64,000 bases of DNA from Trebouxia sp. TZW2008 (lineage: Eukaryota > Chlorophyta > Trebouxiophyceae > Trebouxiales > Trebouxiaceae): positions 62,001-126,000 of the forward strand of contig BDIU01000079.1 in NCBI GenBank assembly GCA_002118135.1, in the 5' to 3' direction. Within the stretch, counting starts at the first letter, position 1. Each line of letters starts with the position of its first letter. This document shows positions 35,675 to 46,131 of this stretch, piece by piece. Under the pieces are notes generated by a model. That model had not been told where the DNA came from, made no database searches, and was given only the letters and a program-made list of their open reading frames with translations. The position numbers were made by a program, and so were the translations under genes.

Positions 35675-36451
35675 CTGATGTTCAATAGGCAGCCTAACAC
35701 TGCACAAATTGTATCTTCTCAAATGCTGTCTCCTGAGTTGTTGTAAGATTGCAATTTGGGACTCAAGCCTGTTGTACTTACTTCATGATGGCAACAACTG
35801 ACAAGTTGTACTGCAGCAAACGCCTCATTTCAGTTTCCACCCTCACCAAACATGTTTGTTTGAGTGAAAGATGCAGGGTCTTTTTTTCCAGTCATCAAAC
35901 TTTAGTTGCTACATCATGATCGTCAGAGAAGTCCTTGCAGACATCACGTTCTCTCTGGCAATTTGACTTGGCAATCACTTTCCCATTGCCAACCATTCTA
36001 ATGTGGTTTTTAAATGTGCAAAAATCTGCATTGCTGGTATGCATATATGGCAAACCTTGCGTTTCTATGGTTTTTGCTGACTGGCCTTTATGAGAGGTTT
36101 CAACCAAAATGTAGTCGACAAAACCCATAATGGTAAAGAGCAGATCCACTCATGATTCTCCTTTGACTTGACCTAAGACTTGATCCAAGACTTGCTGTAG
36201 ACACAGTGAGTTTGACAGTTTTGCTTGATTATTGCAAACAAGCTTTGAAGCCTGTGCCAGCATGCCTTTCCACGCGTGTTCTTGTCTGAATGGCTGTGTT
36301 CAGACTGGCATTTGCTGATTTTGCCAAATTTACATATGGCAAAAACTGAAATTGATTGATACTCGTGACGTAAATCGCAAACGATCGTATGCAGAACCGA
36401 TAGTCGCAAACACTGACGTTTCCCTGAGCCGCTTGCGTCCAGGTGCCCTTA
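35675..36451. other. Intergenic stretch
   Basis: This is the spacer between two plus-strand genes. It holds the TGTAA motif at 35742-35746, probably for the upstream gene. Nothing else is recognised. Confidence 0.4.
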
Positions 36452-37701
36452 ATGCACGTATGTTCTCGACAAGCCTGTCTTGTGCTCCTGCTGCTGTGGG
36501 TTACTCTGCTATCTGGCGCGCTATATCTGCTGGACTCGCTTAACAACCAAAACCAAACGCTGTGTAAGAGGAAAGCAGATCTTGAAGACTACGTGCAGCA
36601 GCATTGCTCGCATTTGCAACAAACTTATGACGAGCTATTGCATCCGTTGTTCCAGCATTGGAATCATAGCGGCTTTGACCAGGAGCTGCTCGAAAATACA
36701 AGCGGGGACCGCATTTACATACGCAAAGGCAGCATTTCCTTGAGCGAAACTACTTCGTGGGCACGCACAATTCCGACCTTTGTCAAGTATGTCCAGCACA
36801 TAGCCGGCATAGTGCAGTTGCCAGACATGCTCTTACCTTTGAATCCAGCCGATGAGCCCTTGGCAGCACTCAAGGAAGGCGAAACCCCGCGACCCCTGTT
36901 GGCTTTTTGCAAAGTACCTGGCTATAGCGACGTACTCATCCCCAACACGGCAGAAGGTATTATGCACGCGCTTTGCACATCACAAAAGGCTGCGATCACA
37001 GGTCGACAGCAATATCAGCAATCAACGCATTACAGGTCGGGCTGCAAGTGTGTCAGCTGCTTGCAGGCGACGTCTTCTCAAAGCCTGCGAGCGCGACGGG
37101 CAGGCAAAAACGCCTGATTTCCGGCCCAAAAGACGCTCGCAAGCCTGCTGTAGTTTGGCGAGGGACAACAGGCGGTTTTGGAGGACTCAAAAAGGGACGG
37201 AAAGTGTTTTTGCAGCTGGGTACACAACAACCCGACTTGGTGAACAGCGGGGTTTCAGACTGGGACAACAGCTTTGGTCCACACGAAGGAAAGCTGAAAC
37301 CTTTTATGTCCGTGCCAAAACAGCTTGAACAGTACAAGTACCAAGCATGGCTGCCCGGCAATTGCGCCTCTATCAGACTGGCGCGCCAACTTGCAGCTGA
37401 TGCAGCTGTTTTCAAGGTCCAGCATGACGATATGGAGTGGTACTACCCACTTCTGAAGCCATATGTTCATTACATACCTGTCATTGCTAATGAGACACAC
37501 ACAAACTTGCTGGATCAGATTGCATGGGCAGAGAACCACAAACAGTCTGTAAGGACTATTGTGTCTGCAGCAAATGCATTTGCCAAGCAGTACCTGAGTG
37601 CTGCAGGTCGTGACTGTTATTTCATCCAGCTCCTGGCAAGGTACCACCAGCTCACAAGGTCGAACTTGAGCCAGCCTGACCATGTTATTTTGCCACCTTG
37701 A
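36452..37701 (+). CDS. GT90 / CAP10-domain glycosyltransferase, second copy
   Basis: Two exons, 36452-36956 and 37067-37701 (GT-AG intron of 110 bases), encode 379 residues. The ATG at 36452 starts a type II anchor (HVCSRQACLVLLLLWVTLLS). The family region matches the GT90 gene at 8360-9505: KYQAWLPGNCASIRLARQLA, then AAVFKVQHDDMEWYYPLLKP with E-W-Y-Y-P-L-L near residue 293, PYVHYIPV, and a C-terminal block on INWAEN-like and YLSAAGRDCYFIQLL. The middle part PLLAFCKVPGYSDVLIPN and KPAVVWRGTTGG corresponds to the acceptor-side half. The two copies differ a lot outside the core and only this one has an intron, so the split is old. Both presumably use UDP-sugars in the ER/Golgi. TGTAA lies at 37848. 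Confidence 0.85.
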
Positions 37702-38654
37702 CACTTTTCCATAATGCGTACAATCATAGAACTTCATACACTTCTGGACAGTAAGGTTTGCTGCCCATGTTCAAGCCTCTTGCTTGAGACTTAGCCTCCA
37801 CATGGCATGTTCATGCATGGTTCAATGTATGTTGTTGGTTTATAGGCTGTAATCCTTTGACCTTCACAACAGAGATCTATGCAACTTAGATATCTTTGCC
37901 AGCGCATCACAACATGGAGACTGGTCACAAAATCAGGCAAGTTTGACCCATGCCTGTCGACTTGACTTCAATGCAACATGATTGTTGCCACATCGTTTGT
38001 GCATGCAAATAAATACACACTGCCCTTGTCTGCATGCTTTGAGGTGGCAGCTTTCTTGAGCCCACAATGAATCGCACTACATCTTTAATCAACAAGCTTT
38101 GTGCGAAGAAGCATGCGCTTGTGTACATGCTGTTTGCTGCCTACATGCATACTTCAATGGCTGTTGTCAGCTGAAGTCCAATGGGTGTCATGTACTCGAG
38201 TTCTGAGCTAGAACTTTGCAGGAGCTGTGGCTTCATATCATGGTCATCAGCAGCTACTGCCAGTCAACCCCATCAGAATCATGCACTTTCTGTTGGGCGT
38301 GTAGTAAGCAAGACTGACTTGTGATGAGTCAGCAACCTATTTTAGCTTTGATCTCAAGTCATTCTTCCAAAAATCTTCACAGCATACACTGTGTCTTTGA
38401 CCTTCAGTAGAACAAAGAATTTTTATTTCAGTTCAAACAGGGGAGCCTAAGCATATGATTCGATGAAAGCCTGTCAAAATTCTAAACACTTCACCACATG
38501 TCAAAAGCACAGGTTCCTTTGCTCAGCTGCATAATCTTCTGTTGTTTCAGATGCAGCAGAGCTTTGCTGTTGCTTGCCACCCACAAGACCTTGCCTCATC
38601 CAACGCTGGATTGCACATCTCAAACTGAACTGTGCATATTTCCCTAATGAGGCT
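37702..38654. other. Intergenic stretch between convergent genes
   Basis: This lies between the 3' ends of the second GT90 gene and the OCH1-like gene. A TGTAA at 37848 may end the plus-strand transcript. Nothing else is recognised. Confidence 0.4.
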
Positions 38655-39743
38655 TCACCCAGCCATCCAAGTTTTGTCACCTGACCAGTATGTCAAAGCG
38701 AAAGAGTCAGGAAAGTACTGTTTGCACTGCGTGGCATTGAATGTTGAACTTGGGAAGTGGCACACGGAGAACACTGAGTACATCTTTGAATCGCCACGCC
38801 AGTTGAAGTCCACTCCAATGACAACATTTGGGGACAGAACAGTCAGATCATTCACAGCAGACAAGCGCTGATACTCAGCTACAGCTTGCTTCAGCATCAC
38901 AGGCCCTGTTGTTCTGTGCACATCACCACTGTCAACATCCTTACCAGTGAATGCTGTTGTCACATGTTGCAGCACATGTAGCCAGAACACATGGCCAGGC
39001 ACTGATGCAAGAAAGGCATTTGGGATTGAGATATTTGAAGCTGTATCGGTAGTCATGTAGGACACTGCTGCTGTCATATCTTGCACCAGAGGATCCAGAC
39101 TTTTGAGTGACTCAAAATCAAGGTCGAAGTAGCAGCCTCCATAATGAAGCATGTAGAAGTAGCGCGCACAATCTGCTCTTTGTATGTTTGCGGGAAAACC
39201 GTCATAAACCGCAAGAAACCAAGGGTAGTGCTTGGCAATCAGCTTCCTGTTCTCTTTATCTGTCCAAAACATGTATGTCCAGTCTGGGTGATTGATTAGC
39301 CAGCTTTTTTGCCATACCTGCTGGAAGGGTTCAAGCTTTTTGCTGCGCCATGACTGGTGTATGATGTGTGGGATCGATTTGTTGGATTGCTCTGAAGGAA
39401 TCGGCGAAAGTTCCTCGAGCGGTGTATCTGAACTGAGATTCGCAATGACGCTGTCGTTGCTGCTTGAAATTGGCGAAGAAACTGCAGCACTGGCGTGCAA
39501 AGCTACGCCTATGTTGCGGTGGCTGAGCAATAGGAACGTTAGTGCGCCCTGTATATCACTCGATTTCTCTTGTTCGCAGCACCAAATACGTAGCCGAACA
39601 AGCGAGACAACGTCGAAGCTCACTGTGACTGCAGTTGCTACCAGCAGCACTAATATGCGCAAGAGCTGGCCACCTGGCTTCCTCAGATTGGACCGAACGG
39701 CGCTGTCTCGCCCACAGCAAGCAGTGTCGCTGGATCTCAGCAT
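38655..39743 (-). CDS. OCH1-like glycosyltransferase (GT32, Gly_transf_sug)
   Basis: One exon encodes 362 residues. The first ATG of the open frame is at 39743; further upstream codons lack a methionine. A membrane segment (LLRILVLLVATAVTVSF) near residues 27-43 marks a type II Golgi protein. The GT32 core is textbook: SIPHIIHQSWRSKKLEPFQ, WTYMFWTDKENRKLI, FPANIQRADCARYFYMLHY, then GGCYFDLDFESL with the DXD motif (D-L-D from residue about 207), and a later HRTTGPVMLKQAV block. Fungal Och1 starts the outer chain of N-glycans by alpha-1,6 mannosyl transfer from GDP-mannose; other relatives make glycolipid head groups. Which applies here cannot be told. The 3' end faces the second GT90 gene. Confidence 0.9.
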   Translation of the reverse strand: MLRSSDTACCGRDSAVRSNLRKPGGQLLRILVLLVATAVTVSFDVVSLVRLRIWCCEQEKSSDIQGALTFLLLSHRNIGVALHASAAVSSPISSSNDSVIANLSSDTPLEELSPIPSEQSNKSIPHIIHQSWRSKKLEPFQQVWQKSWLINHPDWTYMFWTDKENRKLIAKHYPWFLAVYDGFPANIQRADCARYFYMLHYGGCYFDLDFESLKSLDPLVQDMTAAVSYMTTDTASNISIPNAFLASVPGHVFWLHVLQHVTTAFTGKDVDSGDVHRTTGPVMLKQAVAEYQRLSAVNDLTVLSPNVVIGVDFNWRGDSKMYSVFSVCHFPSSTFNATQCKQYFPDSFALTYWSGDKTWMAG

Positions 39744-41882
39744 GTGTCGTTTCTGTACTCTTAGCAGCCTCGGAAGAAGCCAGCGCTTGCGACGTCTGTG
39801 TGTTCGCAATGCTTTCGACAAATTTCGAAATTACGACAAACGAAATACGAATTGAGAAGCCAATGACTAAAGTAGCACCATCGCCAAATGGAACGCGCAA
39901 ATGAACAGCACGTCTACGCGCGCACGCCTCGTCGAGTGCAAAGCCGATATTGCGGTGAGCCCGAAGCGAATACAATTGCATACAAAAGCGTCTCCAGCAG
40001 CAAGGGATCGTCCTTGAATGTGGCTCCCGTAACCTCAACCAGCAATGGTTGCACAGGCAAATGACTGTCACAGCGCTTAAGGAGCTGTCTCTGAATCTTG
40101 GCAAAGTAAAATGCTGCCGTTGCAATGTTGGAAAGATGTTCTACTATTCTACGATGAAGTGACTCATGCGGAGGTGGAATACGATACTTCGATATGCCTG
40201 GTTTAGACGTGTGACCCTCAGCTTGGTTCACTGGGAGTTCGACTGTGATCACGCCAATCAGCGCATGTCAGGACTGGCGGCTCATCAGCTTTCTTCCGAA
40301 TAGATGCTGGTCAAAAGCACCCTGCTGCCATGCTGGCAGTGCCAAGACAGGATTTAGGAGAGCGTGTCAGAAGAAAGATGATATTTAACCCCAGTTTCTG
40401 CCCAATCCTTTGCTTTTAACGAAATTTTTGAAGCTGATAGTTTTTTGATTGCAGTGAGCCTGCCCCGCTTGTAAACATGATCACCACAACACTTTATCCT
40501 AGAATGTCAACTTCAACCCGTGAATGTTGCTTGCAGACCCATAAATATGCCCACTTGGTGGTTTACTGACAATCACAATCCAATAACGGCACCTGTGTGT
40601 GAACAACAATGCATCTTTGTCAGAGATGTATACAGCTTATGATTATTTGTGGACAACACTGCAACATCACATGTGAGCAATGTGACCATGATGTTGTGCA
40701 TGGGCAAAGCCTCACAACTTGCTGTCAAAAGACATGCAGAGCAGTTGTTGCATCTCATTGCTTGTAATCACCGTCATTTATGCACTGGAGTTTGCAAAAC
40801 TGCAGCTAGGTCAATGAATGCAACAATCAAATTGAATGGTGCACGATCCCACACACCTCTTTTCAATGCATTATCGCGTGATGTATCATGCATATCAACA
40901 CTAAGATTCTGATGCAGCAGGGTGTTGCAAAGTGTGCAGACAGGATGATAGAGAGGAATGAGGGACCATGACACAGTGTGCAGCAGCCCCTTTCTGTATA
41001 CAAATCTTGACCGGCACTGTAACAAACCTGAAGTGAAAATGTTTGGTTTCATTGTAGTAGGGTGAGCGTGATGTCATTTCAGGCCCATAGATCGTATTGG
41101 AATTCAAGTGATGCCCGCTATATTGCAAACGTTTTGTGCAGCTTGCTCACACATAACGCAATGTGCTTGTTTACAGTATGTGTTGATATGGTATACGCAG
41201 CTTGCTGATGTGAAAAGCAACTCCTACACAACCTCAAGACTGAGTAGCACCTTGCCAGCGCAATGTGTGTAAAGAGAGGTGCAACACCACTGCAGTCTTG
41301 CTGATGATGCATTGACAGATATATTCTGTGTAGCAGGTGCCGCCGATAGCAAAACTGATTGACCTTGTAATGTGACAGCTTTAACGATATCATCGTGCAA
41401 AGGCTGCATTCTGACCGGCATTTTCATCTTGGCCTGCAGAGTCGATCACAAGAGCGTGTTTGAAAGGGGATCATTAGGAGGAATGACTAATTTGATATGT
41501 GCTGACTGCATCCTGTACAACTGCAGCTGATGCTGTTGGCGATACAGGTATAAATGTGTACTGAGATATGGCAGAGGTAACAAGTGTGCTTTGCATAAGA
41601 TGGTCTTCTGCACCACAACAACCGTTGTAATAGTATGACACTATGTGCACAGCAATCAGACAGCAGGTGTTGACTATGATTGCAAATCAGCCTGATGCGC
41701 AGCTTATGCTGCTTTGACGTGATCACCTCTGCAACTTCATTTGTGATATGACTTTGTTATGGCAACGCATCACAAGGACCTATAAGCTCACTCAAAAGTA
41801 ACACAAGCACGCACAAACCAGTGCATAATGTCATGACAGGTTTGCGGCAAGCTGCAAGAGATAGGCCACTGCAACATCACAG
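39744..41882. other. Intergenic stretch
   Basis: This holds the 5' flank of the OCH1-like gene and the 3' flank of the GT31 gene. A minus-strand frame at 39914-40252 has protein-like composition but no ATG (it opens with GTG right after a stop) and no family, so it is not called. Nothing else is recognised. Confidence 0.4.
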
Positions 41883-42854
41883 TCAACATTGCACTGTTCC
41901 ATTATCAGCAATATTGCTCCAAGCTTCAACTGGGAGTTTGTGTGCCAGCACCATATCGTCCTCACAATGATCACCCATAAAAATGTCTTTCCAGTGGGGG
42001 GAGTCTACAAATTCAGCTCCAACTGCAAACAACCAACGAGCTACGACGCAATCCTCAGGCGCTGTCTTCAACAAGACACCAGCATTCCTTGCTATGAAAA
42101 TGCACACGTCATGGGTCAGACCATACCCCATCCCTTGCGGATAAAGCTGTTCCATGCCGTAGACACGATCTGTCATGATATGCCCGACTACAGCATTAGA
42201 CATTGGTATTTGTTTCTGTGTCAACATTGTCATGAACTTGTCAATTCGAAAATAGCTGTCGTCACCAAGCCGAAAGAAGTACTGAAAATCAAAGTGTCGA
42301 ACAGCCCATTGAATGGAGAGCAGGACCTTGCTTGTCGTTGAAGATACTGCCCCATCTCGTGTCCAGAGGTGAGGATGCTTCAGATCTGTGTCCTCGTCAG
42401 GGCAATCGAAAAAGAGGACATCAGAATGGTTGCCAGACTCACTTCTGGCAAGCACTAACTGGCTTTCATCAAGACCTTGGGTTCCTATGGCAAATTTGAG
42501 TAGTACCGACTCCTCTTCAGGCGTGTTGATTAATCGCAAGTTTCTTGGGAACTGATGTCGTATGAGCTGCCTGCGGTCCGTCCAACCTGCTGCGGATGTG
42601 ACCATGACCAGCACACTCACAAAGGGAAAGACTGTATATGGGCTACCCTTGCTCGAAACATGCAGTACTGCTGTCTCTGCGTTGATTGCGCGCTGAACCC
42701 GTGAGGCAACCGAGCCCGAAAAGACCAACTCCCCTTTTTTGGCTGATGCATCAGGCCGGATCAGGCATATCACTACCAAAAGTATTGTGCCAGCAACAAC
42801 GATGCCAGCTATAGCAGCAGCATATCGATTGTTCGTGGCCTTCCAAGCTGCCAT
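41883..42854 (-). CDS. GT31-like beta-1,3-galactosyltransferase-type protein
   Basis: One exon encodes 323 residues from the ATG at 42854; upstream codons of the frame have no ATG. A strong anchor (AAIAGIVVAGTILLVVICLI, residues about 13-32) makes it a type II Golgi protein. GT31 blocks are VSVLVMVTSAAGWTDRRQLI (the R-R-x-x-I/L-R block), LLSIQWAVRHFDFQYFFRLG, then GDDSYFRIDKFM with the D-D metal site near residue 198, MGYGLTHDVCIFIAR, and CEDDMVLAHKL, the E-D-V-like block that ends the domain. The canonical K-x-D-D-D reads R-L-G-D-D here, a small deviation. The family adds beta-1,3-linked galactose or GlcNAc to glycans. Confidence 0.85.
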   Translation of the reverse strand: MAAWKATNNRYAAAIAGIVVAGTILLVVICLIRPDASAKKGELVFSGSVASRVQRAINAETAVLHVSSKGSPYTVFPFVSVLVMVTSAAGWTDRRQLIRHQFPRNLRLINTPEEESVLLKFAIGTQGLDESQLVLARSESGNHSDVLFFDCPDEDTDLKHPHLWTRDGAVSSTTSKVLLSIQWAVRHFDFQYFFRLGDDSYFRIDKFMTMLTQKQIPMSNAVVGHIMTDRVYGMEQLYPQGMGYGLTHDVCIFIARNAGVLLKTAPEDCVVARWLFAVGAEFVDSPHWKDIFMGDHCEDDMVLAHKLPVEAWSNIADNGTVQC

Positions 42855-45083
42855 ACAATTCAAAACAAAAAGCCTCGCAGCGCACAAGCTGCGTGAGCCA
42901 CTAACCTCCTTCGCTTGAACAGCTTCTTCGCAGCTATGTCGCACCAACTGCAGCTATCTTTGCTATGCGTGCGACCGACGATCGTCATGGGCTCACTCGC
43001 GACTATCGTGCTCAAGCTAAATTTGTGCAGCAGAGAGACAGGGTTCAAATGTGATGAGATGCAACCCTACTGTTTTGTCGTGTGAATTCGGCGTGTATGG
43101 TCACCAGCTGCAGCTTTTTGTGTCGTTGCTGGATATTCACGCATCCACGCTTGGATTATTTCGTCTGCCTCGACCTCGTTTGTTTGTGTTTATTGCACAG
43201 CTCGGGCGTGGTTTCTCGTGCACTCGTACCCGGATCACGTGAGAGACGACGATGGTCACCAATCGCCGGGTATGCTCAACGGACCTTATCGCAGACACGA
43301 ACGCGCACTACCTGTTAAGTATTTGATGGAGCAGCCTGGCTGATCACAACCTCTTTGACCGGCCGCGCTCGACAGCTACCCGCGCCTACCGTGCTTGCTG
43401 TTGATCAGAACAGGCATTGGCAGAAACGATTAGAGTCACAAATGCCTCTGAACACAGGTGCTTCATCTGCTGTCTGAGTCACGAGTTGCAGCTGGCCAAA
43501 CGAGAACGTTTTGTGCCCATACTATAGACAGCAAGACCGAGGCTGTGGTCATTGCCGTTTCGCACCATATCGCAACACACACACACGCGTCGCTCGGAGC
43601 TTCATCGAGTCTCAGAGATCAGTAGATTGAAGACTGATCGCCAGGGGGGCAACGGCGTGATAGCTTGTTCGGGGCTTGAAGCGGCAAAAAAGGCTTGTGC
43701 CTCATTTGAGTCCGAGCTGCATCCCCGGATCACCCCCCACCCCTCCCCCAGAATTACCCCCCTATTCAAGCCCCAGGAACCTTTGAGTCGAAGCCCCAGA
43801 AGAATAGGACTTGGAAATTACTTCCGTTTCAGAAATTTCGGAGTTGCAAAAACAGCCCAGAGTTGCGTTCAAGACCAGAATGGTATCGACGATGACTCTT
43901 GTCGCCACCCTTGCAATTGCAAACGATCTCAAAGTTGTGACCTGCTGTGATAACCTGTACACATTGTGTCCCCCCATTGCAGTGCTCAAAGGCCCCCCTG
44001 CTGGTGCTAGACCGGCCGTGCCTAAGAGAAGTAAGAAGTGCCTCAGCTGCGAGACAAAGGCCAGCTGAGCATGCTCAGACCAGGCACTCACTGCAGGTAC
44101 GTTGTCTAACGACTCGCGGAACGCTAGTTTTGCTGGCGCAACTCAGAGCTGGAACTGTTTGATCAGACATGCGCGCACGCACCTTTCGCTTGCACGGGCA
44201 GTGCGCTTTTTGCGACTCACAGCCGCGCATATGCTGCATGCGCAATCGATGCCTTTGCATTCGCACTGAAGTCAAAATCTCGTACCCGACGTCGTCTTGC
44301 TCTCGACACATGCCATCTTGCTTGCTGATTCAGGTCAGAGGGGCCGAAGACGCCCAGTGACCAAGGCAGGAGTCAGCTGTCAGGCAGGTGGCGCAAAGAC
44401 AAGTCGCAAAGTGACAGCATGCAAGAGGCCTGTGACGTAGTCCAGCTCAGCTGGGTGCTGAGGCGGGCTCTATTCTTCCTAACCACTGTGGAGGTTTGCA
44501 CGTCACCTGTTCAGTACATTGGTTTCTTCTTGTAGTGACGCACAATCTGGTGACAACTTTTATGCCACAAGAAAGCAGGTGGAAACAAGCACTCCAATTT
44601 GACTGCAGCGATACTGTTGAGTACTGACAACTCAATACAGTAACAGTGTCTTGGTGACAAAACGGGTCATGACCTCAAGGGACCACTGTACATGAGCAAT
44701 CACTGTGTATAAGTGTGTATGCCAAGGATGACCGCTTGCTGTCAGGTGTGCATGCAGCACAGTCTGTACTCGTCTTGTCTGGAGATATTACGTGACACAT
44801 GCAGCTGTTTAGAGTGCAAGCACACCTGGGGAATGTCAATATCTCATGCCTGTCTGTGCTTTGTGCCAGCTGATTCATTACTGATAGGGTACAATACATT
44901 GAGGGCTGCCTGACGATGTATAGTATCTGTCTGAGCCTTGTGCCAGATGGTTGATGACTGGTTGGATACAATATATTGAGTGCTATCTGACATTGCCTCA
45001 TGCCTGTCTGTGCTTTGTGCCAGCTGAGTCATTACTGACAAGGTACAACACATTGAGTGCTGCCTGATGCTTGACCGCAGATC
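42855..45083. other. Spacer with possible short coding pieces and a 75-base tandem repeat
   Basis: From 43881 a short frame opens with MVSTMTLVATLAIANDL and might be a first exon, but no consistent continuation was found. Three imperfect 75-base tandem units at about 44848-45077 end against the next gene (annotated separately). Otherwise nothing is recognised. Confidence 0.35.
44848..45077. repeat. Imperfect tandem repeat of about 75 bases (x3)
   Basis: Each unit carries a CTGTCTGTGCTTTGTGCCAG-like block, an ATTACTGA-type middle and GGTACAA(T/C)ACATTGAGTGCTGCC-like end. The third unit ends just before the ACCGCAG that precedes the next gene's start codon. Units have diverged by roughly one base in six to eight. 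Confidence 0.8.
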
Positions 45084-46131
45084 ATGGACACATCAGATGA
45101 GTTCAAGTTCATTGTCAAAGCTGGTGGCGTTATGGACGTGGTGGAGCGGTATCCCTGGACTGGCGAGGAACAACAGCACAAAAGGCGGATAAGCGCGCAG
45201 GATATCATGTTGGCAGGGTCATCAAGACTGACGATGGGCCAGCAATCCGGTGAAATGCAAATCGTATGATGCTTGATCGCAATTTGATTCTGGCGAACTC
45301 ATGAGTGCAGCGCCAATATAGCTAAGTGAGCAAAAAGTTTTGACATGCCAGCATAGTCGCTGGAAATGCCTATGCTTTGTTACACGTCCAGATCTAAACC
45401 TGCACCTGCAAGCCATAAGTGCATTTGCTTGCAATACAAAGCTTCAGACTTGTGAACATAGAATGAAAGTTGAAGCTCGTGCGATACAGCAATCTCACTG
45501 CATTTGCCGTCACAAATAAGAAGCGCTGTGATGCATGCAGGGTGCGTTGGGACAGCCCTTATGGTGGCAGTTGTCAAGACAAGTTCTGCTTGTCCAGTGA
45601 TGGGCAACAGCTGACCCTGTACACTGAGATGAGCATGAGTGACGGGCAGCTGTGTAGCTACAAGTGAGTACAGCCTGATTTGCTTCCAGTAGCACATCTG
45701 CAAGCTCAGTGTATTGCAAGACGGCACAGTCTGCTGTTGCTTCAGTTTGCACTTCTTTACGGATGTAGAATGCCAATCAACCCATTGCATGTGCCCTGAA
45801 GCAGCTTCTGCTTCAAATTTGTCTGCTTTGCACAGCTGCATGCAGATGCAGTGATTGCCTGCTTTGATGCTCACAAGCACCAAAATGCTCCAATCTTGAC
45901 TTAGCATGCTGATGGTTGCATACTGACATGATGCCTGCTTCCTCACAACAAGCAAGTCTGCTCACCAGTTGGCTTGCGATTCAAAAATCTGCAATTGATT
46001 GCTTCCTCATATTGACAACATGCAGCATTTCTGTGATTTTCTGATGACTTGTATATTCCTGTTTTGGCTGACACTATGAGTCATATGTTCATGCAATATG
46101 CTGCAGGAGTGTATATACACGAGTGGGATGA
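45084..46131 (+). CDS. Small lipocalin/FABP-like beta-barrel protein with an apparent one-base frameshift
   Basis: Three exons are proposed: 45084-45249, 45541-45663 and a 25-base last exon 46107-46131 ending in TGA, for about 115 residues. Introns are 291 and 443 bases. The reading frame starts MDTSDEFKFIVKAGG and goes to ERYPWTGEEQQHKRR, but the continuation GYHVGRVIKTDDGPAIR before the first donor is in another frame; the switch lies at about 45186-45188 and equals one missing base. After the join the protein goes on RVRWDSPYGGSCQDKFCLS, DGQQLTLYTEMSMSDG and SYKSVYTRVG. Alternating strands and the closing VYTR resemble small intracellular lipid- or ligand-binding barrels; I cannot name the family. 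Either a sequence error or a recent pseudogene. There is also an acceptor-like ACCGCAG at 45080, so an earlier exon may exist. Confidence 0.55.

Noticed and set aside
39914..40252. 112-codon minus frame with normal composition
   Set aside because: It starts with GTG immediately after a stop, has no ATG or splice acceptor, and fits no family.
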